Origin: Bog-756 sp963812525
GTDB lineage: Bacteria > Actinomycetota > Acidimicrobiia > Acidimicrobiales > RAAP-2
Assembly: GCA_963812525.1 (NCBI GenBank)
Contig: CAWEVL010000010.1
Location: 434,001 to 498,000, forward strand
Length of the DNA stretch: 64,000 nucleotides
Reading direction: 5' to 3'
The notes below the pieces were generated by a model. That model ran no database searches. It had not been told where the DNA came from and was given only the letters and a program-made list of their open reading frames with translations. Position numbers and translations under genes: made by a program. This document shows, piece after piece, positions 27,373 to 36,167 of this stretch. Within the stretch, counting starts at the first letter, position 1; each line of letters begins with the position of its first letter.

Positions 27373-28794
27373 TCAGACGACCGAGCTCTTGCCGCCGGAC
27401 GCCACCCGCTGCTCGAAGGTCGACACCGAGGCGGCCAGGGTGTCACTCGGGATCGCACCGCCGATGGCGAAGACCTGCAGGCTGGCCTCGACCCGGTGGG
27501 ACCCCAGCGAGATGGCCTCCACCTGGACCGGGACGTCGGCCTCCCCGGCCTTGACGGTGAAGGACATGAGCAGACCGGTCAGCTGCACCCCGTCCGGACT
27601 GGGCAGGGTGACCGGCGACACCGTCGCCGGTCCGGGCTGGTCGACGGTCCCCGACGTCTGGTCGACACCCAGCTGCAGCTCGGCCGCCGACGCGGTGGCC
27701 GCGCAGCCGGGGTACTTCGGGTTGGCCAAGAGCGCGAAGTCGGCCTGTTCGTCGACATGGCTGCGGACCACGGTGGCCGCCGTCTGGAGCTCCAGGGCCG
27801 AACCGGCGGACGCCGACGCGGTGGGCGCCATGAAGATCGGGGACGAGGTCTGGGCCGTCTGGTCGGCGGCCCGGCCGCCGAGGACCAGGGCCGCCTGGGC
27901 TTCGGTGATCCCCATGCACCCGGCCAGCGACTGGGTGATGACGGACTCGCCCCGCTGGACGGTGGGCGAGGTCCCGGTGACGCCGCCGCCCTTGGCCACC
28001 CGCCATCCGGCGGGGAGGTCGGCCTTGGTCAGCATCAGGTCCTCGGCCAGTCGCTGGTCGGCCGCCGGCGCCAAGGCCGTGGGGGTGGTGGGTCCGTTGC
28101 CGGCCCGGCCCGTGAGGGACAGTCCGACGGCCAGGCCGATACCGCTGACCAGGAGGCAGAGGGCCAGGACCAGGGTGACCGTCCGGCGGGTCCGCCGGGG
28201 TGCCGGGGCCGATTCCGGCACGGCCGGGGGTGCGTGGGGGACGGGGGCCGGCGGCGGGGCGAAGGCCGGCACGAAGCCGGCCTGGGCGGCCGGGGGCGGT
28301 GGCAGGGGTGCGGCCCCAGCCGACCCGGCAGGGGCCGGCTCGGCGTCGGCCCTGCCGGCTGCAGCCCCCGACGACCAACGGTGGACCCGCTCCTCCAGCG
28401 CCGACATCGCCACCGACGGGGGTCGGTCCGACCGCACCAGGTACCGGACCAGGCCGGCGGTCGACTCCACCTCGACGGGGGTCTCGGTCCGCCCGTCCGG
28501 GCCGAGGACCCCGGCTCCGAACGAGACCCAGGTGACCGCGGACCACGGGAGCACGGCGCGTCGGTGGGGCTCGGGCCCGGCGATCTCGATACCCCGCCCG
28601 TCGAAGACCAGCGCCATCCCCCGCCGCACGGGGGGTCCGTGGGCCCGCCCGCCGGCCTGGTCGACCTCGTCGAACCGGAAGACGTCGGCTTCGGGCACCG
28701 GGCGCGGGCCGGGCGCTCCGGACGGCGTCCCCGACCGGTCGCCGGTGTCGGTCCCGATGGTCGACGCTCCCACCTCTCCGCTGATCTGGTCCAT
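27373..28794 (-). CDS. single-pass membrane protein, DLPAGW family (member 2)
   Basis: A 473-residue paralogue of the neighbouring 711-residue protein. The N-terminal domain (about 55-145) matches it position by position: GIEIAGPEPHRRAVLPW, then GPDGRTETPVEVES and RYLV. A shorter Pro/Ala linker leads to one helix (about 205-227) and an extracytoplasmic domain with DLPAGW (about 259), cysteines at about 293 and 364, and an SPIF motif equivalent to SPVF in member 1. An alternative TTG start at 28830 overlaps the hemL stop (TTGA) and would add 12 residues; I prefer ATG 28794 but cannot exclude it. No function is known to me. Confidence 0.8.
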   Translation of the reverse strand: MDQISGEVGASTIGTDTGDRSGTPSGAPGPRPVPEADVFRFDEVDQAGGRAHGPPVRRGMALVFDGRGIEIAGPEPHRRAVLPWSAVTWVSFGAGVLGPDGRTETPVEVESTAGLVRYLVRSDRPPSVAMSALEERVHRWSSGAAAGRADAEPAPAGSAGAAPLPPPPAAQAGFVPAFAPPPAPVPHAPPAVPESAPAPRRTRRTVTLVLALCLLVSGIGLAVGLSLTGRAGNGPTTPTALAPAADQRLAEDLMLTKADLPAGWRVAKGGGVTGTSPTVQRGESVITQSLAGCMGITEAQAALVLGGRAADQTAQTSSPIFMAPTASASAGSALELQTAATVVRSHVDEQADFALLANPKYPGCAATASAAELQLGVDQTSGTVDQPGPATVSPVTLPSPDGVQLTGLLMSFTVKAGEADVPVQVEAISLGSHRVEASLQVFAIGGAIPSDTLAASVSTFEQRVASGGKSSVV

Positions 28795-28826
28795 GGTGGG
28801 TGGCGGCCGATCCGGGCGTCCGGCGC

Positions 28827-30146
28827 TCAACCGGCGGCGACGTCGGCCAGGGCCGCCGACGCCACATCGAGGGTGTGCTCGAGCTCGAGCTCACCGTGGG
28901 CCATGGACGGGAACCCCACCTCGTAGGGCCCGGGGGCCAGGGCCACACCCCGGTCGAGCATGGACCGGAACAGGCGGGCGTACAGCCCGGTCGCCGCCGA
29001 GGCCGACGCACCGTCGTAGTCGCCCACCGGATCCCGACCGACGGGGACGAAGAACAGGCCGAACAGCGGGCCGACCACCGGCACCTGGACCTCGAGGGCC
29101 CTCCCCTCGCCGTCCACCGTCCCGGCCTTGGCCAGCACGGCCGAGAGGTTCTCGGCCAGCACCGCGCCGAACCGGCCCACCCGCTCGGACAGCGCGGCGT
29201 AGGCCGGGGCGTCCAGGGACGACAGCACGGCCAGTCCGGCCGCGGTGGCCAGCGGGTTCCCCGACAGCGTGCCGGCCTGGTAGACGGGGCCGTCGGGGGC
29301 GAGCGACTCCAGCACGTCGGCCCGGCCGCCGAACGCCCCGACGGGCAGGCCGCCGCCGATGACCTTGCCGAAGCACCACAGATCGGGTCGGACCCCGGAC
29401 CACCCGGACGCCCCGTCCTCCCCCAGCCGGAAGCCGGTGATGACCTCGTCGAAGACGAGCAGGGCCCCGGCGGCGTCACAGGCCGTCCGCAGGCCGGCCA
29501 GGAAGCCGTCCGACGGCGCCACGAGGCCCATGTTGGCCGCCACCGCCTCGACCACCACACAGGCCACCCGGTCGTCGAGCTCGGGGACCCGGTTGTAGGG
29601 GGCGACCACGGTCTCGGCCACCGCTCCGGCCGGCACCCCGGCCGAGTCGGGCAGGCCCAGCGTGGCCACCCCGCTGCCCCCGCCGGCCAGCAGACCGTCG
29701 GAGTGCCCGTGATAGCAGCCGGCGAACTTGACGATGCGCGAGCGACCGGTGAACCCCCGGGCCACGCGGACGGCGCTCATGGCCGCCTCGGTTCCCGAGG
29801 ACACCAGGCGGACCTGCTCGCACCCGGGCACCCGGGAGGTGATGGCCTCGGCCAACAGCACCTCACCCTCGGTCGGGGCGCCGAAGGTGGTGCCCCGGGA
29901 GGCGGCGTCGGCCACCGCCCGCACCACCCGGGGATCGGCGTGACCGAGGATGGAGGCGCCATAGGACTGGACGAAGTCGAGGAGCCGGTTCCCGTCGGCG
30001 TCCCAGACGTAGGCGCCCTCGCCCCGGGCCACGAAGTAGGGGTGGCCGCCCACCGAGCGGAACGAACGCACCGGCGAGTTGACACCTCCGGGGATGACGC
30101 GGACCGCCCGGTCGAACAGCGCCGCCGACGCCGGCCGCTCAGCCAC
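28827..30146 (-). CDS. hemL: glutamate-1-semialdehyde 2,1-aminomutase
   Basis: A 439-residue PLP enzyme converting glutamate-1-semialdehyde to 5-aminolevulinate, the second step of the C5 heme pathway. Catalytic Lys261 sits in CFGKVIGGGLPVGAFGG; VFDEVITGFR holds the PLP-contacting Asp, and VSSGTEAAMSAVRVAR binds the phosphate. One oddity is VEAVAANMG where most homologues have VEPVAGNMG. The GTG start at 30146 overlaps the hemB stop by 8 nt, so it ends the heme run. Confidence 0.95.
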   Translation of the reverse strand: MAERPASAALFDRAVRVIPGGVNSPVRSFRSVGGHPYFVARGEGAYVWDADGNRLLDFVQSYGASILGHADPRVVRAVADAASRGTTFGAPTEGEVLLAEAITSRVPGCEQVRLVSSGTEAAMSAVRVARGFTGRSRIVKFAGCYHGHSDGLLAGGGSGVATLGLPDSAGVPAGAVAETVVAPYNRVPELDDRVACVVVEAVAANMGLVAPSDGFLAGLRTACDAAGALLVFDEVITGFRLGEDGASGWSGVRPDLWCFGKVIGGGLPVGAFGGRADVLESLAPDGPVYQAGTLSGNPLATAAGLAVLSSLDAPAYAALSERVGRFGAVLAENLSAVLAKAGTVDGEGRALEVQVPVVGPLFGLFFVPVGRDPVGDYDGASASAATGLYARLFRSMLDRGVALAPGPYEVGFPSMAHGELELEHTLDVASAALADVAAG

Positions 30147-31176
30147 CGATGACCTCGGCCAGCTCGCCGGCGAAGTAGGTGAGGACGAAGTCGGCGCCGG
30201 CCCGCTTGACGGCGGTGATCTGTTCGAGGGCCACGGCCGGGCCGTCGAGCCACCCGCGCTCGGCGGCCGCCTTGACCATGGCGTACTCCCCGCTCACGTG
30301 GTACGCCGCCAGGGGTAGGTCGACGGCGGCCCGCACGTCGGCGATGACGTCGAGGGAGGTCAGCGCCGGCTTCACCATGACCATGTCCGCCCCCTCGGCC
30401 ACGTCGAGGGCCACCTCGACCAACGCCTCCCGGCGGTTGCCCGGGTCCTGTTGATAGCCCCTCCGGTCGCCCCCCTCGGCGATGGCGACCGCGGCGGCGT
30501 CGCGGAACGGTCCGTACAGCGCCGAGGCGTACTTGGCCGCATAGGCCAGGATGGCCACGTGGGAGGATCCGGCGGCGTCCAACCCGGCCCGGACGGCCGC
30601 CACCTGACCGTCCATCATGCCGCTCGGGGCGATCACGTCGGCTCCCGCCGCGGCCTGGACCGCGGCCACCTCGGCGTAGAGGGGCAGGGTGGCGTCGTTG
30701 TCGACGGTGCCGGTGGCCGGGTCGAGCACACCGCAGTGTCCATGATCGGTGAACTCGTCCAGGCAGCAGTCGGCCATCAGCACCACCGAGTCTCCTACCG
30801 CGTCGCGGACCGCGGTCAGGGCCCGCTGGGTGATGCCGTCGGGACGGCGGGCATGGGAACCCGAGGCGTCCTTGTCCTCCGCCCGGGGCACCCCGAACAG
30901 GATGACACCGGGGAGGCCCAGGCCGGCGAGCCGCTTGACCTCGGTGGCCAGTGACTCCACCGTGTGCTGCACGACGCCGGGCAGCGAGGCCACCGGACGT
31001 GGCTCCACCAGGCCGTCGGCCACGAAGAGCGGGGCCACCAGGTCGTCGTGGGACAGCCGGGCCTCGGACACGAGTCGGCGCATGGCCGCGCTGGAGCGCA
31101 GGCGGCGGGGGCGGGTGACCGGGAACCCGGGGGAGGCGATCCTCGATCCGGGGGCGCGGGGAAGGTCGGTGGGCAC
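30139..31176 (-). CDS. hemB: porphobilinogen synthase (delta-aminolevulinic acid dehydratase)
   Basis: A 345-residue enzyme condensing two 5-aminolevulinate molecules to porphobilinogen. The zinc-type cysteine site is present (DCCLDEFTDHGHCG, Cys137, Cys138 and Cys148), so this is a zinc-dependent form. The Schiff-base lysines lie in LAYAAKYASALYGPFRDA and MVMVKPAL. The GTG start has a TAGGCT box 8 nt upstream (complement of 31185-31190), indicating that hemB-hemL may have its own leaderless promoter in addition to read-through from hemD. Confidence 0.96.
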   Translation of the reverse strand: MPTDLPRAPGSRIASPGFPVTRPRRLRSSAAMRRLVSEARLSHDDLVAPLFVADGLVEPRPVASLPGVVQHTVESLATEVKRLAGLGLPGVILFGVPRAEDKDASGSHARRPDGITQRALTAVRDAVGDSVVLMADCCLDEFTDHGHCGVLDPATGTVDNDATLPLYAEVAAVQAAAGADVIAPSGMMDGQVAAVRAGLDAAGSSHVAILAYAAKYASALYGPFRDAAAVAIAEGGDRRGYQQDPGNRREALVEVALDVAEGADMVMVKPALTSLDVIADVRAAVDLPLAAYHVSGEYAMVKAAAERGWLDGPAVALEQITAVKRAGADFVLTYFAGELAEVIGG

Positions 31177-31234
31177 TGGGCTCCAGCCTACGGCAGGGTC
31201 GCCGGCCGGGGGCCCCGGGAGGCCGGTCCGGCGG

Positions 31235-32107
31235 CTACTGCTGCTGTTGTTGCTGCTGTTGCCGGTGCTCCTGGTCTGGCCGGCGCCGACCGGCCCGTGG
31301 GCGGGTGGAGGACCCCGCCCGGTCGCCGAGCGCGCCCAGGAGCGCGTCCACCAGCCCGTCGACGGTCGAAGGATCGGCCTCGGCGGCCACGGTCAACCCG
31401 GCCGAGCGGGCCGACGCCGACGTCGACGGTCCGATGGTCACGGCCACCGGCGGGATGCCCGCCGGACCCAGCAGGTCCAGGGTCCGCCGGACGGTCGACG
31501 ACGAAGTGAAGGCCACCGCGTCGGCTCGGCCGGCGGCGCGTACCGCGGCGGGTGAGGGGTCCCCGGCCACCGTCCGGTAGGCCACCACCTCGTCCACCAG
31601 CCACCCCTTGGCCACCAGACCGGCGGCCAGGTCCCCGCGCACCGTCTCGGCCCGGGGGAACAGCACGGTCGCCGGCCCTCCGGTTCGGGCCGGGTCGTCC
31701 TCCGGAGGGCCGAGGGGGTTCGCAGGGAACGCCGCCACCAGTGCCTCGGCCAGCGACCGCTCGGGCACCAGGTCCACCGGCCGGCCGGCCGCCTCGAGGG
31801 CCCGGGCCGTCCCCGGACCCACCGCCGCCCAGCGGACCGACCGGGGCACGGGACGGTCACCCAGCTCGGCCACGAGTCGGTCCACCGCGTTGGACGAGGT
31901 GAAGGCCACCCACCCGTAGCCACCCGACACCAGGCGTTCGACCGCGCCGGCCAGGGCCACGCCCCCGTCGCTCGGACCCTCCACGGCGATGACGGGGAGC
32001 TCGACGACCTCGGCGCCCAGCCCGGTCAGCCGGTCCACCAACCCGGAGGCCTGGGCCCGCGTCCGGGTGACGACCACGCTCCGCCCGGCCAGGGGCAGCG
32101 TGCTCAA
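31235..32107 (-). CDS. hemD: uroporphyrinogen-III synthase with polyglutamine C-terminus
   Basis: A 290-residue enzyme that closes hydroxymethylbilane with ring-D inversion. HemD is poorly conserved; the two-lobed pattern is recognisable from VVVTRTRAQASGLVDRL, GYGWVAFTSSNAVDRL, AVGPGTARALE and ADAVAFTSSSTVRRTLDLL. The start is a TTG (32107-32105) overlapping the cobA stop as TTGA. The protein ends in eight glutamines (CAG/CAA codons, 31238-31261) after a basic stretch, a tail with no role in the known fold. Confidence 0.88.
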   Translation of the reverse strand: MSTLPLAGRSVVVTRTRAQASGLVDRLTGLGAEVVELPVIAVEGPSDGGVALAGAVERLVSGGYGWVAFTSSNAVDRLVAELGDRPVPRSVRWAAVGPGTARALEAAGRPVDLVPERSLAEALVAAFPANPLGPPEDDPARTGGPATVLFPRAETVRGDLAAGLVAKGWLVDEVVAYRTVAGDPSPAAVRAAGRADAVAFTSSSTVRRTLDLLGPAGIPPVAVTIGPSTSASARSAGLTVAAEADPSTVDGLVDALLGALGDRAGSSTRPRAGRRRPDQEHRQQQQQQQQ

Positions 32108-32859
32108 CCGGCCGCGTCCTCGCCGGGCCCGGCCCGGCCGCCCGAGGACACGGCCCCGAGGTCCAGTCCGGCCACCGGCCCGATCACGATGACCGACGGG
32201 GCCGGGAGCTCGACCGAGTCCAACCCGCCCAAGTCGGTGCGGACCACCTGCTGACGGTCGGTGGTGGCCCAGTGCACCACGGCCACCGGCGTGGCCGTGT
32301 CCCGACCGCTGCCCACCAGCGCCTCGGCGATCCGGGTCCGCTCGGACATGCCCATGAGGACGACCAGCGTCCCGCCGGCCCGGCCCAGCGACGCCCAGTC
32401 GACGCCACCGGGAGCCGAGGGGTCGCCGACATGACCGGTCACCACGGTGACCGAGCTGGCCAGCCCCCGGTGGGTCACCGGGATCCCGGCCACGGCCGGA
32501 GCGGCGAAGGCCGAACTGACCCCGGGCACCACTTCGAACTCGATCCCCGCCGTGCGGAGGGCCTCGGCCTCCTCGCCGCCCCGGCCGAAGACGAACGGGT
32601 CCCCCCCCTTGAGCCGCACGACCGACCGGCCGGTGCGGCCCAGCTCGACGAGCTGGGCGTTGATCTCGGACTGGGGCGTCGATGCCCCCGGGGACTTCCC
32701 CACGTCGATCCGCTGGGCACCGGGTGGGGCCAGCTCCAGCAGCTCGGCGGCGACGAGCCGGTCGTGGACCACCACGTCGGCGCCTCCCAGGAGGTCGGCC
32801 CCACGGCGGGTGAGCAGACCCGGGTCGCCCGGTCCGGCACCGACCAGGAAGACCGTCAT
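32104..32859 (-). CDS. cobA: uroporphyrinogen-III C-methyltransferase
   Basis: A 251-residue SAM-dependent enzyme methylating uroporphyrinogen III at C2 and C7 to precorrin-2, the branch to siroheme and cobalamin. Signatures: VGAGPGDPGLLTRRG (SAM loop), VVRLKGGDPFVFGRGGEEAEAL, and VVPGVSSAFAAPA. In many actinobacteria and clostridia CobA and HemD are fused; here they are separate but overlap by 4 nt. Its ATG overlaps the hemC stop by 4 nt. Confidence 0.94.
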   Translation of the reverse strand: MTVFLVGAGPGDPGLLTRRGADLLGGADVVVHDRLVAAELLELAPPGAQRIDVGKSPGASTPQSEINAQLVELGRTGRSVVRLKGGDPFVFGRGGEEAEALRTAGIEFEVVPGVSSAFAAPAVAGIPVTHRGLASSVTVVTGHVGDPSAPGGVDWASLGRAGGTLVVLMGMSERTRIAEALVGSGRDTATPVAVVHWATTDRQQVVRTDLGGLDSVELPAPSVIVIGPVAGLDLGAVSSGGRAGPGEDAAG

Positions 32860-33833
32860 CGGGGAACCACCGGGGGGACCGCCCCACCGCCCTCGACCGA
32901 GGGCGGCCACTCCCCCAGCTCCCGACCGCCGGCCTCGTCCAGGAGGTACCGGGCCACCTCCCGCCCCAGCGCCCCGGGGTCGCGCCCGACCTCGACGTGG
33001 CGCACCACCACCACCCCGTCGCCCGACGCCATCATCCCGGCCAACCGGAGCTCGGGGGAGCCGGGACCGGACCACCGGGCGTGGGCCCCGACCGGCAGCG
33101 TGCAGCCCCCGCCCAGTTCGGCCAGGAAGGCCCGCTCGGCGGCCACCAGCGGACGCACCCGGTCGTCGTCCACGGCGGCCAGCGCCGCCCGGACCGCGGG
33201 GTCGTCGACCCGGCACTCCACGGCCAGGGCCCCTTGGCCCACCTGGGGCAGCATGACCTCGGGGTCGAGGACCTCCACGGCCATGCCGTCGGGGGCCGAC
33301 CAGCCCAGCCGATCGATGGCCGCCTTGGCCACCACCACCGCGGACACCTCGCCGACCCCCGCCCTCGCCAGTCGGGTGGCCAGGTTGCCCCGCAGGCCGG
33401 TGAAGGTGAGATCGGGCCGGAGGTTGGTCAGCTGCACCCGCCGTCGGGCCGATCCGGTGGCCACCAGCGCTCCGGTGGGCAGGGAGTCGAGCCCCCCGCC
33501 GACCAGCACGTCCCGCGCATCGGCCCGCTCGGGCACAGCCGCCAGCACCAGCTCGGGCACGGACAGCGCCGCGGCGGAGGGCAGGTCCTTGGCCGAGTGG
33601 ACGGCGGCGTCGGCATCGCCGCCGACCACGGCCGCCTGCACCTCCTTCACGAAGATGCCCTGACCCCCGAGCTGGTCGATCGGGACATCGGTGCGGCGGT
33701 CCCCGGCCGTGTCCACCACCACCAGGGTGGAGGCGGTGCCCGAGGCCTCCAACAGCCCGGCCACCCGGTTGGCCTGCCACAGCGCCAGGGGCGAGCCCCG
33801 GGTTGCCAGTCGGAGGGGTGTCCGGTCGATCAC
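32856..33833 (-). CDS. hemC: hydroxymethylbilane synthase (porphobilinogen deaminase)
   Basis: A 325-residue enzyme polymerising four porphobilinogens. LRLATRGSPLALWQ opens the fold, HSAKDLPS and GLRGNLATRL hold catalytic and substrate-binding residues, and the dipyrromethane cofactor cysteine is Cys244 in ELGGGCTLPVGAHA. The GTG start at 33833 follows hemA by 22 nt. Length is typical. Confidence 0.96.
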   Translation of the reverse strand: MIDRTPLRLATRGSPLALWQANRVAGLLEASGTASTLVVVDTAGDRRTDVPIDQLGGQGIFVKEVQAAVVGGDADAAVHSAKDLPSAAALSVPELVLAAVPERADARDVLVGGGLDSLPTGALVATGSARRRVQLTNLRPDLTFTGLRGNLATRLARAGVGEVSAVVVAKAAIDRLGWSAPDGMAVEVLDPEVMLPQVGQGALAVECRVDDPAVRAALAAVDDDRVRPLVAAERAFLAELGGGCTLPVGAHARWSGPGSPELRLAGMMASGDGVVVVRHVEVGRDPGALGREVARYLLDEAGGRELGEWPPSVEGGGAVPPVVPR

Positions 33834-33855
33834 GGCGCGGTCGGCCCGGCCACGG

Positions 33856-35139
33856 CTAGAGGTCGAAGAGGGTTCGGAGTGCCTCGACCAGGCGTTCGCC
33901 GCGGGGGGTGCCGGCGGCGTCCTTGAGCGCCACCGTCGGCTGGTGGAGCAGCTTGGCCACCATGGACCGGGTGACGGCGTCGACCTGCTCCCACTGGGCC
34001 TCGGTGAGCTCGGAACGGCGGGCCTGCTGCCGTTCGAAGGCCGACCGGCGGGCCTCCTCGGCCCGGGAACGCAGCGCCGACACGATGGGGGCGGCGTCCC
34101 GGGCCCGGGAGGCCACCCGGTACCGCTCCACCTCGTCGGTCACGATCCGGTCGGCGCCCGCCACCTCGTCCTGGCGGCCGGCGAGGGCGTCCTCCACCGC
34201 GGCGGCCAGGACATCCATGTCCAGGAGGACCAGGCCGGCGAGGTCGACGGCGGCCGGCTCCACGTTGCGGGGCACGCCCAGGTCGACGACCAGCAGCGGC
34301 TCGTCGGCCGGACGGTCCGCCACCGCCTCCTCCAGCAGCCCACGGTCGATGATGGGCAGGGTGGTCCCCACCGAGGTGAAGATCACGTCGGCCCGGGCCA
34401 GCAGCGGGCCGAGATCGTCGAGCGGCTCGGAGCGGACCCGGTCGGCGAGGGCGGCCGGCAGCCCGGCCACCACGGACTCCGTGCGCTCGGCCGTACGGTT
34501 GGCGATGACCACCGAGGCGGCACCGCGCCCGTCCAGGGCCTGGACCACCCCCTCGCCCATCTCCCCGGCCCCGATCACCAGCACCCGGGCTCCGTCGAGT
34601 CCGGCCGTCCGGCGGCCGGAGGCCAGGGCCACGGCTCCGTGGGACAGTGAGGTGATGCCGCGGGCGATGGCCGTCTCCGACCGCACCCGCTTGCCCGTTT
34701 CTACCGCGTGACGGAACAGGGCTCCGAGGACGGGCCCGGACACGTGCTCGAGCTGGGCCTTCTCCCAGGCCCGGCGGACCTGGCCCAGGACCTCGGACTC
34801 CCCGAGCACCGCCGAGTCCAGGCCGGCGGCCACGGTGAAGAGGTGATGGGCCACGTCGTCGTCGAACCGGACGGTCAGATGGTCGGCCAGTGCGTCCACC
34901 GGGCTTCCGCTGACCGTGGCCAGGAACTCCTGCAACTCGGCCACCCCGTCGTGGAAGCGCTCCACCACCGCGTAGACCTCGGTCCGGAGACAGGTGGACA
35001 GGATGACCGCCTCGGACAGGTTGGACTGGTCCCGCAACCGGCCCAGGGCCTTGGGCAGCGCACTCTCGGGGACGGCCACCCGCTCGAGCAGCTCCAGCGG
35101 CGACTGCCGCTGCTCGAGCCCGACCACGATCACCGACAT
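33856..35139 (-). CDS. hemA: glutamyl-tRNA reductase
   Basis: A 427-residue NADPH enzyme reducing glutamyl-tRNA to glutamate-1-semialdehyde, the first committed step. The catalytic Cys50 is in AVILSTCLRTEVYAV; GAGEMGEGVVQAL binds NADPH; the C-terminal helical domain mediates dimerisation. A GAGGGAG ribosome site precedes ATG 35139. The 230-bp gap to rex contains TTGACG (complement of 35233-35238) as a possible -35, but no convincing Rex site. Confidence 0.96.
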   Translation of the reverse strand: MSVIVVGLEQRQSPLELLERVAVPESALPKALGRLRDQSNLSEAVILSTCLRTEVYAVVERFHDGVAELQEFLATVSGSPVDALADHLTVRFDDDVAHHLFTVAAGLDSAVLGESEVLGQVRRAWEKAQLEHVSGPVLGALFRHAVETGKRVRSETAIARGITSLSHGAVALASGRRTAGLDGARVLVIGAGEMGEGVVQALDGRGAASVVIANRTAERTESVVAGLPAALADRVRSEPLDDLGPLLARADVIFTSVGTTLPIIDRGLLEEAVADRPADEPLLVVDLGVPRNVEPAAVDLAGLVLLDMDVLAAAVEDALAGRQDEVAGADRIVTDEVERYRVASRARDAAPIVSALRSRAEEARRSAFERQQARRSELTEAQWEQVDAVTRSMVAKLLHQPTVALKDAAGTPRGERLVEALRTLFDL

Positions 35140-35369
35140 CCGACCACCACTCCCTCGTCCTCCTGGCGAATGTGGTGCGTCACTGGGTCACACAGCCTCG
35201 GTCGGGTACGACGTTGCCGGCACGGGTCCACCCGTCAAGCGTAGGCGGGATCGCACCGGTTTCCGGCGGCCATCCGCTGGAGTCACCAGCATGGCGGCCG
35301 CGGCACCGCACCGCCAGTCGGCCCTGCTCGGCCGGCCCGCGGGTCCCGGGGGCCCCTCGGCCGGGCCGC

Positions 35370-36122
35370 TCAGTCGCCGGCGCTCGTGGTGAGCCCGATG
35401 GACCGGATCCCGGGCATCCCCGCGACGTCGCTCGAGGCGTCCTCCATGCGGGCCTGGTAGAAGCTCATCACCTGGAGCTCGATGCTCAGGTCCACGTAGC
35501 GCAGGAGCACGTCAGGCGGGACCTCGAGCACCTGGGGGGCGAAGTTGAGGATCGACCGCACGCCGGCGCTGACCATGGTGTCGGCCGCCCGTTGGGCCAC
35601 CGAGGCCGGGGTGGTGATGACCCCGATGGCCAGCGGCAGCTCGGCGGCGATGGCCGGCAGGTCGTCGGGATGGCGCACCTCGACCCCGTCGACCCGCTCG
35701 CCGATGATGGCCGGGTCGGTGTCCAGCAGGGCGGCCACGTTGAAGTTGCGGGCGGCGAACCCCTGCGAGCGGGCCAGCGCCCGGCCCAGGTTCCCGATGC
35801 CGGCGATCACCACCCGCCACACCCGGTCCAGCCCGAGCTGGCGGTCGATCTGCTCGATGAGGAACGCCGCGTCGTACCCCGCCCCCCGGGTGCCGAACGA
35901 CCCCAGGAGGGAGAGGTCCTTGCGCACCTTTGCCGCGTTGACCCGGGCCGAGGAGGCCAGGAGCTCGGACGACACCGTGGTGTTGCCCGAGCGGAGCAGT
36001 TCCTCGAGGATGCGCTGGTAGACGGGGAGCCGGGCCACGGTGGCCTCGGGAATGCGCCGGGAGCCGGGGCCCGAGGGCGGCGGTTTGGGACCGGATGACG
36101 GTGGGATGGGTCGGCGTGGCAC
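35370..36122 (-). CDS. rex: redox-sensing transcriptional repressor Rex
   Basis: A 250-residue repressor that senses the NADH/NAD+ ratio. The N-terminal winged helix covers about 25-95 (RLPVYQRILEELLRSGNTTVSSELLA, AAKVRKDLSLLGSFGTRG); the Rossmann domain carries GIGNLGRALA. Rex usually represses respiration and heme genes under reducing conditions, so its place next to hemA and in the same window as nuo fits. GTG 36122 has a TACGAT box 7 nt upstream (complement of 36130-36135), a leaderless arrangement. Confidence 0.95.
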   Translation of the reverse strand: MPRRPIPPSSGPKPPPSGPGSRRIPEATVARLPVYQRILEELLRSGNTTVSSELLASSARVNAAKVRKDLSLLGSFGTRGAGYDAAFLIEQIDRQLGLDRVWRVVIAGIGNLGRALARSQGFAARNFNVAALLDTDPAIIGERVDGVEVRHPDDLPAIAAELPLAIGVITTPASVAQRAADTMVSAGVRSILNFAPQVLEVPPDVLLRYVDLSIELQVMSFYQARMEDASSDVAGMPGIRSIGLTTSAGD

Positions 36123-36167
36123 TGCTGGGATCGTAGGACCGCGGGCCCGGGGGCGGAAAACCCGGGC

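Noticed and set aside
35140..35369. Rex operator between rex and hemA
   Set aside because: GTGAC direct repeats and a TTGACG are present, but no TTGTGA-N6-TCACAA-like inverted repeat of good quality was found.
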